Assembly: GCA_035518875.1 (NCBI GenBank)
Contig: DATIXD010000060.1
Span: 1 to 12,453, forward strand
Direction: 5' to 3'
DNA: 12,453 nucleotides
Origin: DATIXD01 sp035518875
GTDB taxonomy: Bacteria; Pseudomonadota; Gammaproteobacteria; Methylococcales; Methylococcaceae
Below the pieces are notes generated by a model. The model was not told the origin of the DNA. It worked only from the letters and a program-made list of their open reading frames with translations, and ran no database searches. The first letter of the stretch is position 1. Every line of letters begins with the position of its first letter. The position numbers and the translations under genes were made by a program. This document shows, piece after piece, positions 7,100 to 12,453 of this stretch.

Positions 7100-7197
7100 G
7101 ACATGCTCCTTATACCGGGCGCTTGAGCCCACAAGATGCGTTAGTCGGTTTGAGTGCGGTTAGAGGGGAAAGCATCACGATTTCAGGACCGTAAAGC

Positions 7198-7258
7198 GGA
7201 TGGAGGCGATAGCCGTAACCCATCCGACGCGATGGATTGCTCAGCCGGTTTATCCATC
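7198..7258. repeat. Two adjacent GGATGG-type hairpins, possible miniature repeat
   Basis: GGATGG (7198-7203) pairs with CCATCC (7220-7225). Five bases later GATGGAT (7231-7237) pairs perfectly with ATCCATC (7252-7258). The segment AGCCGTAACCCATCC resembles the GTAACCCATCC motif I recall from dispersed intergenic repeats in proteobacteria and cyanobacteria; that resemblance is from memory and untested. It encodes nothing recognisable and is a candidate non-autonomous repeat. Confidence 0.5.
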
Positions 7259-7462
7259 CTGCAGCCTCTTGCGTGCTTTCCGATCAAACGATGCACTCGC
7301 CTCGAGCCGATGTCAAGCGAGGACGTGGAGTGGGAGCGAAGGATTGGCTTGCGGGAAAAGAGAGCGACGGAACCCGACCATATACGTTTTATGCGCGCAA
7401 GAAGCGGAATATTTTGGGGCGCATGAGTAAAGGCACCATAAGGATTTCAACGGGGTGATGAC

Positions 7463-7485
7463 CCTGCCGACATGCGGAGGTTTTT
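7463..7485 (+). terminator. Terminator-like hairpin with no gene upstream on its strand
   Basis: CCT-G-CCG (7463-7469, one bulged G) pairs with CGG-AGG (7475-7480) around a five-base loop and is followed directly by TTTTT (7481-7485). This is the form of an intrinsic terminator on the plus strand. The nearest plus-strand gene upstream ends at 5741 and tal lies between in the opposite direction. The hairpin would therefore end a short non-coding transcript or an xth leader. Confidence 0.4.
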
Positions 7486-7590
7486 GTGGCATGCCATAAT
7501 GAGGCGCGACGCGCCTTGTCCCAATAGCCCCACGCGTAGTCAAGAACCAAACGAAAACAACCAACTCATACCGCACAAGGCTTTCATGGC

Positions 7591-8379
7591 ATGATTAAAG
7601 TGGTCAGCTGGAACGTCAATTCATTGCGCGTGCGCCTGCCCCAGGTGATGGATTGGCTGGCACAGCATCGGCCGGACATCTTGGGATTGCAAGAGACCAA
7701 AATGACCGACCCGGACTTCCCCGCTGCCAGCTTCGAGGAGGCAGGATATCGGGTCGTTTTCAGCGGCCAGAAGACATACAACGGCGTCGCTATCATCAGC
7801 AAGGCACGGGTCGAGGATTGCCTGACCGATCCGTCCAATCTGGAAGATCCTCAGCGCCGCATTCTAGCCACGACTTGCGGTGGCGTGCGTGTCATCAATC
7901 TTTACGTGCCCAATGGCGCCGAGGTCGGTTCGGACAAATACGCCTACAAGCTGGATTGGCTGGGTAAGGTCAGAGCATTCATCGGGGATGAGCTGGCGCG
8001 GCATCAGAATCTGGTGGTTCTGGGCGATTTCAACATCGCCCCAGAAGACCGCGATGTCTACGACCCTGATGCCTGGCGCGAGAAGATTCTGTGCAGCACG
8101 CCGGAGCGTGAAGCGTTTCAGGGGTTGCTCGGGTTGGGACTGGCGGATACCTTTCGCCTGTTCGATCAGCCAGAGGCCAGCTACAGCTGGTGGGATTACC
8201 GTGCCGCCGGCTTCCGCCGCAACCAGGGGCTGCGCATCGATCATGTCCTTGTCAGTCCGGCGCTCCGAGCCCTATGCCTGAGCTGTCGTATCGACGTGGA
8301 GCCGCGCAAACTCGAACGGCCATCCGACCACGCGCCAGTGGTGGCGGAGTTCGATGCTCATCTCGAACCGGCCGTTTAG
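7591..8379 (+). CDS. xth: Exodeoxyribonuclease III (AP endonuclease)
   Basis: Cytoplasmic base-excision-repair enzyme that cuts DNA at abasic sites and degrades 3' ends of duplex DNA. The 262-residue product matches the ExoIII family along its full length: KVVSWNVNSLRVRL (3-16) with N8, LGLQETKM (31-38) with metal ligand E35, NGVAIISK (64-71), INLYVPNG (102-109), LVVLGDFNIAPEDRDVYD (141-158) with D146 and N148, RIDHVLVS (215-222) with D217, and the terminal SDHAPVVAEF (245-254) with D246/H247. ATG 7591 follows AAGG by ten bases. It is apparently a single gene. Its TAG stop overlaps the stop codon of the converging Nudix gene. Confidence 0.95.
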   Translation: MIKVVSWNVNSLRVRLPQVMDWLAQHRPDILGLQETKMTDPDFPAASFEEAGYRVVFSGQKTYNGVAIISKARVEDCLTDPSNLEDPQRRILATTCGGVRVINLYVPNGAEVGSDKYAYKLDWLGKVRAFIGDELARHQNLVVLGDFNIAPEDRDVYDPDAWREKILCSTPEREAFQGLLGLGLADTFRLFDQPEASYSWWDYRAAGFRRNQGLRIDHVLVSPALRALCLSCRIDVEPRKLERPSDHAPVVAEFDAHLEPAV

Positions 8380-8819
8380 TCGTCTTCCTCCATCTCTCGC
8401 TGCACCAACCAGTCCGCCCAATTGAGGATGCTTTTGAGGCGCGGGGCGAGGAGCGCCTGCGCTTCGTCATAACTCACCCAGCGGAATTCCTCGTGCTCCG
8501 GCTTGCCGAGTGCCGGATTGACCGGCAGGAAAACTTCCCCTTCCCGCGATTCGGCCAAATAGTAGCGGGCTATTTTGCCGGTCCCGTAAGGCGGCGTTTC
8601 CTGATAGCCCTTGCTCCAGCGGAAATCCAGCCGGGTCAGGCCGGTTTCCTCGCGGACTTCGCGTATCGCCGCCTCCATTGGGTCCTCGCCGTCCTCCACG
8701 ACGCCCTTGGGAAAATCCCAGTAATTGAAGGCGCGCAGTACCAGATAGCGCGGCTCGTCTGCAAATGCCCGCATGATGACGACGCCCGCCGATAAGGTGT
8801 AGTTTTTCATATAAACCAT
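8376..8819 (-). CDS. Nudix hydrolase, probable diadenosine-tetraphosphatase type
   Basis: Small cytoplasmic pyrophosphohydrolase. Numbering from the methionine of MKNYTLSAG, the Nudix box is complete: G36-x5-E42-x7-R50-E-V-R-E-E-T-G-L58. The fold context SAGVVIMR, YLVLRAFNYWDFPKG before the box and HEEFRWVSYDEAQALL near the C-terminus is typical of bis(5'-nucleosyl)-tetraphosphatase (asymmetrical), which cleaves Ap4A to ATP and AMP; other nucleotide substrates cannot be excluded. The start is uncertain. ATG 8819 lies four bases after AAGGA, ATG 8810 lies 13 bases after it and fits where homologues begin, and ATG 8840/8837 has no binding site. The 3' end overlaps the xth stop codon on the opposite strand. 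Confidence 0.88.
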   Translation of the reverse strand: MVYMKNYTLSAGVVIMRAFADEPRYLVLRAFNYWDFPKGVVEDGEDPMEAAIREVREETGLTRLDFRWSKGYQETPPYGTGKIARYYLAESREGEVFLPVNPALGKPEHEEFRWVSYDEAQALLAPRLKSILNWADWLVQREMEEDD

Positions 8820-8927
8820 TGATTCCTTATCTAACATCATACATCGAAACCGCGGCCGGATTCAGCCGTCACGACTCATCGTGCTAACATCACGCTTACC
8901 ACAATCCCGCCTGAGGAGGGCGATGCG

Positions 8928-9644
8928 ATGGACATTCGTACGGTTTCCGCAAGCCGTGGATTCGATTGGATAGGCGAGGGCTTTGGATTGTTTCGCCGCA
9001 ACCCGCTCATCTGGATCGTCTTGCTGATCATTTTCCTCGCCGTGATTACCCTTTTGTCCCTGATTCCCTTTGTCGGTTCCATCGCCTCGCTCCTGTTGCA
9101 GCCGGTCCTTGTCGGCGGAATGCTGTTGGGCTGCCGGGCTTTGGATGATGGCGAGGATTTGCGGATAGAACACCTGTTCGACGGTTTCCACCATCACACC
9201 AAGCAACTGGCACTGGTCGGGCTTTATGGCGCTTTGGGTTACTTCTTGATCGGCCTGTTGGTCGCGCTGGCGGTTGGCGCCGGTGTCGGGCTGGGCTATT
9301 GGGGCGGTCTGGAGAATCAGTCGGGGCTGGTCTTCGGCGGCGCCCTCATCGGCCTCCTAGCAGCCGGCCTGTTCGCCACGCTATTGGCCACCCCCATCAT
9401 AATGGCAACCTGGTTCGCGCCCGCCCTGATTCTATTCCACGATCTGCCAGCTCTCGCTGCCATGAAGTTAAGTTTCACCGGCTGTCTGCACAACCTTGCG
9501 GCTTTCCTGATTTACGGTCTGGGTGCCTTGCTCCTTGGCTTCCTCGCGATGGTCCCCGCCGGCTTGGGACTCCTAGTCTTTGGGCCCACTTTGGTGGGTT
9601 CGGTGTACGCCGGTTACAAAGACATTTACAAGGAGGCGGCCTGA
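8928..9644 (+). CDS. Multi-pass inner-membrane protein, BPSS1780-like
   Basis: Function unknown. The 238-residue product opens with a short amphipathic region carrying the pattern GFDWIGEGFGLFRRNPLIW (11-29), then has about five or six hydrophobic segments (about 27-47, 50-70, 93-125, 135-168, 188-212, 212-230). A charged stretch, DDGEDLRIEHLFDGFHHH (73-90), lies between the second and third. The W-x-x-x-G-x-x-L-F-x-x-x-P-x-x-W start and overall size recall the BPSS1780 family of uncharacterised membrane proteins. No catalytic motif is visible. A strong GAGGAGG at 8913-8919 precedes ATG 8928. The stop codon TGA overlaps the apparent CTG start of the DUF429 gene, so the two are likely coupled. 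Confidence 0.85.
   Translation: MDIRTVSASRGFDWIGEGFGLFRRNPLIWIVLLIIFLAVITLLSLIPFVGSIASLLLQPVLVGGMLLGCRALDDGEDLRIEHLFDGFHHHTKQLALVGLYGALGYFLIGLLVALAVGAGVGLGYWGGLENQSGLVFGGALIGLLAAGLFATLLATPIIMATWFAPALILFHDLPALAAMKLSFTGCLHNLAAFLIYGLGALLLGFLAMVPAGLGLLVFGPTLVGSVYAGYKDIYKEAA
9631..9644 (+). promoter_or_regulatory. Ribosome binding site and CTGA stop-start overlap
   Basis: AGGAGG at 9631-9636 is a perfect Shine-Dalgarno core inside the last codons of the membrane-protein gene. Four bases later CTGA (9641-9644) combines the candidate CTG start of the DUF429 gene with the TGA stop of the upstream gene, in the manner of the common ATGA overlap. A strong site placed here with no ATG or GTG nearby supports initiation at CTG by ribosomes ending the upstream gene. 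Confidence 0.55.
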
Positions 9645-10366
9645 ACCAAAACGGCGTTCCTTACATCGGTGTGGACGGCTGCCGGGCGGGCTGGTTCGCC
9701 GTGGCGATCGCATCGGAAGCCCACTGGCGTTTTGGGCTGTATCGGACGATTGCTGAGATGGCCTGCGTCTATCGCTGGTCGGAACTGTTTCTGATCGATA
9801 TTCCCATCGGCCTGCCATCGATCACCCGACGCAGGTGCGACGTAGAGGCACGCCGTTTGCTCGGCCGACCACAGGCGTCGAGCATTTTTCCGGTACCCTG
9901 TCGAGCGGCGCTGGCCGCCGCCGACTATCGGGACGCTTGCGCCATCAATGCGCAAACACTCGGCGCGAAGCTATCCAAACAGACCTGGAATATCCTGCCA
10001 AAAATCCGAGAGGTGGACGAGTGGCTGCGGCAAGACGGGAGCGCGCGTTGGCGGGAATGCCATCCTGAGCTGGCCTTTTGGGCATTGGCGGGCGAAAGAC
10101 TCGTGGGCAACGGAAAAAAGACTCTGGCAGGTCGCGACGAACGCCTCGTCCTGCTGCGGGCCTATTTCAAGGGAACGGACGTTCTCCTGACAGCGGCCTT
10201 GGCTGCGCATCCCCGCAACGCGGTGGCAAGCGACGACATTGTCGATGCCTTGGCCTTGGCGGTGACGGCTTGGCTGAGCGGCGGCGAGTTGGCGCGTGTG
10301 CCTGAGCGCCCGGAGTTCGACGCGACGGGATTGCCGATGGAAATGGTGTTTGCACGGTTGAAGTGA
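9641..10366 (+). CDS. DUF429 family protein, predicted RNase H-like fold, apparent CTG start
   Basis: Uncharacterised protein family predicted to have a ribonuclease H-like fold. Read from CTG 9641 it has 241 residues. Conserved blocks are YIGVDGCRAGWFAVAI (8-23) with D12, LFLIDIPIGLPS (49-60) with D53, RRCDVEARRLLG (64-75), the ECHPELAFWALAG segment (139-151) with E143, and ASDDIVDALALAVTAW (196-211) with D198, D199 and D202. These acidic residues are placed as expected for a metal-dependent nuclease fold, but activity is unproven. No in-frame ATG, GTG or TTG lies between 9299 and the conserved first strand except far upstream inside the preceding gene. CTG 9641 sits four bases after AGGAGG (9631-9636) and overlaps the upstream stop as CTGA. 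A start by another rare codon, or a much longer N-terminus, is the alternative. Confidence 0.82.
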   Translation: MNQNGVPYIGVDGCRAGWFAVAIASEAHWRFGLYRTIAEMACVYRWSELFLIDIPIGLPSITRRRCDVEARRLLGRPQASSIFPVPCRAALAAADYRDACAINAQTLGAKLSKQTWNILPKIREVDEWLRQDGSARWRECHPELAFWALAGERLVGNGKKTLAGRDERLVLLRAYFKGTDVLLTAALAAHPRNAVASDDIVDALALAVTAWLSGGELARVPERPEFDATGLPMEMVFARLK

Positions 10367-10390
10367 GCGCGACAAGGGGCTGCACAGCTG

Positions 10391-11404
10391 TCAAGGCGGC
10401 GTCAGTTCCTCGAGTGGCCAGCGCGGGCGCGCATGGATCACCGGCGGTTCCATGTGGCCGTGTAGAAGTCTTTGGCACCCGGCAAAGGCGATCATCGCAC
10501 CATTGTCAGTGCAGAATTCGAGTCTCGGGAAAAAAACCCGGCAGCCTTCTTCTCGCGCCATTCTATCCAACTTTTGGCGTATGCGCCGATTGGCGCTGAC
10601 GCCGCCGGCCACGACCAGGCGCCTGAACCCGCATTCCCTAAGAGCTCGCCGACATTTGATCGTCAGGGTGTCCGCCACGGCCTCTTGAAACGCGTGCGCT
10701 ACGTCGGCGCGATCCTGCCGGCTCTCCTGCGTGCTGGCAAGCGTGGTGAGGGTATGCGTCTTGAGTCCGCTGAAGCTGAAATCAAATCCGGGGCGGTCGG
10801 TCATGGGACGCGGAAATTCGAATCGCCCGGCAACGCCTTCCTCCGCCAATCGCGCCAGGGTAGGTCCGCCCGGATAACCGAGGTCAAGCATCTTCGCGGT
10901 CTTGTCGAAAGCTTCTCCGGCGGCGTCATCCAAGGATTCCCCCAACACCTCGTAGCGTCCGATACCTGCGACGCGGACGAGTTGGGTGTGGCCGCCGGAA
11001 ACCAGTAGCGCGACGAAGGGAAACTCGGGTGGGTCGGGTTCCAAAAGCGGGGCGAGCAAATGTCCTTCCATGTGGTGGACGGCCACGGAGGGGATATTCC
11101 AAGCCCAGGCGAGGCTGCGCGCGATTGAGGCGCCCACCAGCAGCGCCCCGATCAGCCCGGGTCCGGCCGTGTAAGCAATGCCGCCGATCGGGTCGGATTC
11201 TGTTGCGGCGTCGCGGAGCACCTGCCGAATCAGCGGAATCAGTTTCCTGACATGGTCGCGAGAAGCTAGTTCCGGCACGACACCCCCGTATTCGGCGTGG
11301 ATTTTGACCTGGCTGTAGAGCGCATGCGCCACCAAGCCGCGTTCGGAGTGGTAAACGGCCACGCCGGTTTCATCGCAGGAGGTTTCGATACCGAGTACGT
11401 TCAT
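10391..11404 (-). CDS. tsaD: tRNA N6-adenosine threonylcarbamoyltransferase catalytic subunit
   Basis: Transfers the threonylcarbamoyl group onto A37 of ANN-decoding tRNAs (t6A), working with TsaB and TsaE. The 337 residues match the family's usual length. Motifs in order: GIETSCDETGVAVY (5-18), PGLIGALLVG (82-91), metal-binding HHMEGH (110-115; ligands H111 and H115), LLVSGGHTQLV (133-143), DDAAGEAFDKTAKMLDLGYP (159-178), VVAGGVSANRRIR (264-276) and CTDNGAMIA (298-306) with third ligand D300. These positions agree with the E. coli enzyme. ATG 11404 begins exactly at the conserved first strand. It is divergent from rpsU, a common arrangement in gammaproteobacteria, and converges on the DUF429 gene with a 24-bp gap. 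Confidence 0.97.
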   Translation of the reverse strand: MNVLGIETSCDETGVAVYHSERGLVAHALYSQVKIHAEYGGVVPELASRDHVRKLIPLIRQVLRDAATESDPIGGIAYTAGPGLIGALLVGASIARSLAWAWNIPSVAVHHMEGHLLAPLLEPDPPEFPFVALLVSGGHTQLVRVAGIGRYEVLGESLDDAAGEAFDKTAKMLDLGYPGGPTLARLAEEGVAGRFEFPRPMTDRPGFDFSFSGLKTHTLTTLASTQESRQDRADVAHAFQEAVADTLTIKCRRALRECGFRRLVVAGGVSANRRIRQKLDRMAREEGCRVFFPRLEFCTDNGAMIAFAGCQRLLHGHMEPPVIHARPRWPLEELTPP

Positions 11405-11420
11405 GGATTGATTTAGACTT

Positions 11421-11448
11421 TTGATTTGGACAGGTCGACGAGTATAAT
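11421..11448 (+). promoter_or_regulatory. Sigma-70-type promoter of the rpsU operon
   Basis: TTGATT at 11421-11426 (four of six -35 consensus bases) and a perfect TATAAT at 11443-11448 are separated by 16 bp. The expected start near 11455 would give a leader of about 65-70 bases before rpsU. It is the best promoter match in the window, as suits a ribosomal-protein operon. Confidence 0.7.
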
Positions 11449-11470
11449 TCCACAGTTAATTTTCAGGGTA

Positions 11471-11506
11471 GCCCTCTATCGTAGGGCCTTAAAGCTTATT
11501 TTTTTA
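11471..11506 (+). promoter_or_regulatory. Hairpin and T-run in the rpsU leader
   Basis: GCCCT (11471-11475) pairs with AGGGC (11483-11487) around a 7-base loop. A T-run of seven bases starts about 12 bases later (11500-11506), just before the AGGAAG ribosome binding site at 11513-11518. The gap between stem and T-run is too long for a standard intrinsic terminator. It may be a leader structure affecting rpsU expression, or only a stable hairpin. Confidence 0.35.
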
Positions 11507-11522
11507 TAAATCAGGAAGTTAC

Positions 11523-11756
11523 ATGCCGTCCATCAAAATCAGAGAGAACGAACCCTTTGAAATTGCCATTCGCCGCTTCAAGCGCGCCTGCGAAAAAGCC
11601 GGGGTCCTGTCCGAAGTGCGTCGCCGCGAATTTTACGAAAAGCCGACCGAGGAGCGTAAGCGCAAGGCGGCATCGGCGATCAAACGGCACCTGAAAAAGC
11701 TGTCCCGTGAGCGCTTTGCGTTGCAGAATCTGCGCAAAGGCCGTCCTCAGGTTTGA
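11523..11756 (+). CDS. rpsU: 30S ribosomal protein S21
   Basis: Small basic protein of the 30S subunit, involved in base-pairing of mRNA with 16S rRNA at initiation. The 77 residues follow the E. coli sequence closely over the first 60 (KIRENEPFEIAIRRFKRACE, then EVRRREFYEKPTEERKRKA). They end in a longer, different tail, RFALQNLRKGRPQV, compared with the 71-residue E. coli protein. AGGAAG precedes ATG 11523 at good spacing. It is first in the operon, followed by a YqeY gene and dnaG, the macromolecular-synthesis arrangement. Confidence 0.97.
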   Translation: MPSIKIRENEPFEIAIRRFKRACEKAGVLSEVRRREFYEKPTEERKRKAASAIKRHLKKLSRERFALQNLRKGRPQV

Positions 11757-11780
11757 TTCGACGCCGGTGAGGCTGAGTTC

Positions 11781-12239
11781 ATGACCATGACATCGCTGAA
11801 ACAGCGGATTCAAGACGACATGAAGGTTGCCATGAAGTCGGGCGAAAGGGACCGGCTGGGCGTAATCCGTCTGATGATGGCCGCCATCAAGCAGCGGGAA
11901 GTGGATGAGCGCATTCAGCTCGATGATGCCCAAGTGATCGCCGTGCTCGACAAGATGATGAAACAACGGCGCGAATCCATCGTCCAATACCAGGCCGCCG
12001 GCCGCGAAGACCTTGTCAACGTCGAGAACGCCGAGATTCAAGTCATCCGGGAATACTTGCCCAAGGCCCTGAGCGAATCGGAAATCGAGGGCCTCATCAA
12101 GGCCGCGATTGCCGAGACTGGCGCTGCAAACATCGCCGACATGGGGAAGGTCATGGCCGTGGTTAAGCCCAAGATGCAAGGACGCGCCGACTTGTCGGCG
12201 GTGAGTGCGCGAATTAAGAGCCTGTTAAGTTCGAGCTAA
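11781..12239 (+). CDS. GatB/YqeY domain-containing protein
   Basis: A 152-residue helical protein of the YqeY family, related to the C-terminal tRNA-binding region of the GatB amidotransferase subunit. Its exact role is unknown, though tRNA-linked functions have been proposed. Family features visible are SLKQRIQDDMKVAMKSGERD (5-24), RLGVIRLMMAAIKQREVDER (25-44), REYLPKALSESEI (90-102) and the C-terminal block MGKVMAVVKPKMQGRADLSA (120-139). It begins at ATG 11781 or ATG 11787 (MTSLKQ); a GGTGAGGCTGAG stretch upstream could serve either. It sits 24 bp after rpsU and 53 bp before dnaG, a position common in several gammaproteobacteria but absent in E. coli. Confidence 0.92.
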   Translation: MTMTSLKQRIQDDMKVAMKSGERDRLGVIRLMMAAIKQREVDERIQLDDAQVIAVLDKMMKQRRESIVQYQAAGREDLVNVENAEIQVIREYLPKALSESEIEGLIKAAIAETGAANIADMGKVMAVVKPKMQGRADLSAVSARIKSLLSSS

Positions 12240-12292
12240 GAGCCAAAGCCTTTGCCGGGAAGCCGTCAAGGCGTTGGCCTTTCGGTTGAGAT

Positions 12293-12453
12293 ATGCCTGG
12301 CAGGATCCCCCGCGAGTTCATCGATGATCTGATCGCGCGCATCGACTTGGTCGATCTGATCGACGTGCGCGTACCCCTCAAGAAGGCAGGCGCCAATTAC
12401 AAGGCCTGCTGTCCCTTTCATACCGAGAAAACCCCAAGCTTCAACGTCAATCG
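12293..12453 (+). CDS. dnaG: DNA primase (partial, N-terminus only)
   Basis: Makes the RNA primers for DNA replication at the fork. Only the first 53 codons lie in the window. They contain the start MPGRIPREFIDDLIARID, the helix leading into the CHC2 zinc-binding domain (VDLIDVRVPLKKAGANYKA) and the motif CCPFHTEKTPSF, which holds the first cysteine and the histidine of the zinc site. ATG 12293 is the only reasonable start; its ribosome binding site (GGTTGAG) is weak, which suits a gene whose output is kept low in this operon. The remainder lies beyond the right edge. Confidence 0.95.
   Translation, partial: MPGRIPREFIDDLIARIDLVDLIDVRVPLKKAGANYKACCPFHTEKTPSFNVN

Larger units (their letters stand above)
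7100..7590. other. Long divergent spacer between tal and xth
   Basis: About 490 bases with no convincing protein gene on either strand; the open frames present are short, match no family I know and lack good binding sites. It holds two adjacent hairpins of a repeat-like element (7198-7258), a long-range inverted repeat ATGCGC/GCGCAT (7391-7396, 7419-7424), a terminator-like hairpin with a T-run on the plus strand (7463-7485), and two palindromes, TGGCATGCCA (7487-7496) and GGCGCG-A-CGCGCC (7503-7515). The spacer must contain the promoters of tal and xth, but I could not place either with confidence. Confidence 0.6.

Noticed and set aside
7154..7458. Several short plus-strand frames in the tal-xth spacer
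   Set aside because: Overlapping frames with no clear binding sites, no family resemblance and repeat-derived start regions.
7487..7515. Palindromes TGGCATGCCA and GGCGCG-A-CGCGCC as a defined operator for xth
   Set aside because: Short palindromes are common in GC-rich spacers and no promoter could be placed next to them; too little to call a regulatory site.
12240..12292. Terminator between the YqeY gene and dnaG
   Set aside because: Partial AAAGCC/GGCCTTT complementarity is present, but there is no continuous stem and no T-run.

Overview
This is a GC-rich stretch of ordinary bacterial chromosome, densely packed with housekeeping genes. Protein similarity and gene order (lgt-thyA-folA; tsaD divergent from rpsU, followed by a YqeY gene and dnaG) point to a gammaproteobacterium. 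A methanotroph of the Methylococcales would fit, but that guess rests on general impression only. I see no tRNA, rRNA, CRISPR array, intact insertion sequence or prophage gene.

Layout. (1) 1-1736, minus strand: a signalling protein of HDOD, receiver and GGDEF domains, cut by the left edge. (2) 1737-2187: a non-coding spacer with short repeats and hairpins. (3) 2188-5741, plus strand: a tight cluster of lgt, thyA, folA and an exported phosphoesterase, with a 4-bp overlap and gaps of 40 and 11 bp. (4) 5742-6040: a spacer between converging genes, holding strong inverted repeats. (5) 6041-7099, minus strand: transaldolase. (6) 7100-7590: a divergent spacer with two adjacent hairpins of a repeat-like element and an orphan terminator-like hairpin. 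(7) 7591-8379 xth (plus) and 8376-8819 a Nudix hydrolase (minus), whose stop codons overlap. (8) 8928-10366, plus strand: a BPSS1780-like membrane protein and a DUF429 protein that appears to start at CTG within a CTGA overlap. (9) 10391-11404, minus strand: tsaD. (10) 11523 to the right edge, plus strand: rpsU, a GatB/YqeY-domain gene and the first codons of dnaG, behind a good sigma-70-type promoter and a structured leader.

Function. lgt lipidates prolipoproteins. thyA and folA are metabolically coupled, because thymidylate synthase makes dihydrofolate and DHFR recycles it. Transaldolase serves pentose-phosphate (in methylotrophs ribulose-monophosphate) carbon rearrangement. xth and the Nudix protein are DNA-repair and nucleotide-housekeeping enzymes. 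tsaD, rpsU and dnaG form the usual macromolecular-synthesis neighbourhood.

I find no clear new multi-gene system. The points most worth a second look are a 12-residue net in-frame insertion in thymidylate synthase encoded by a palindromic, repeat-like DNA segment; the apparent CTG start of the DUF429 gene; the HDOD-REC-GGEEF architecture; and the structured intergenic elements around tal.
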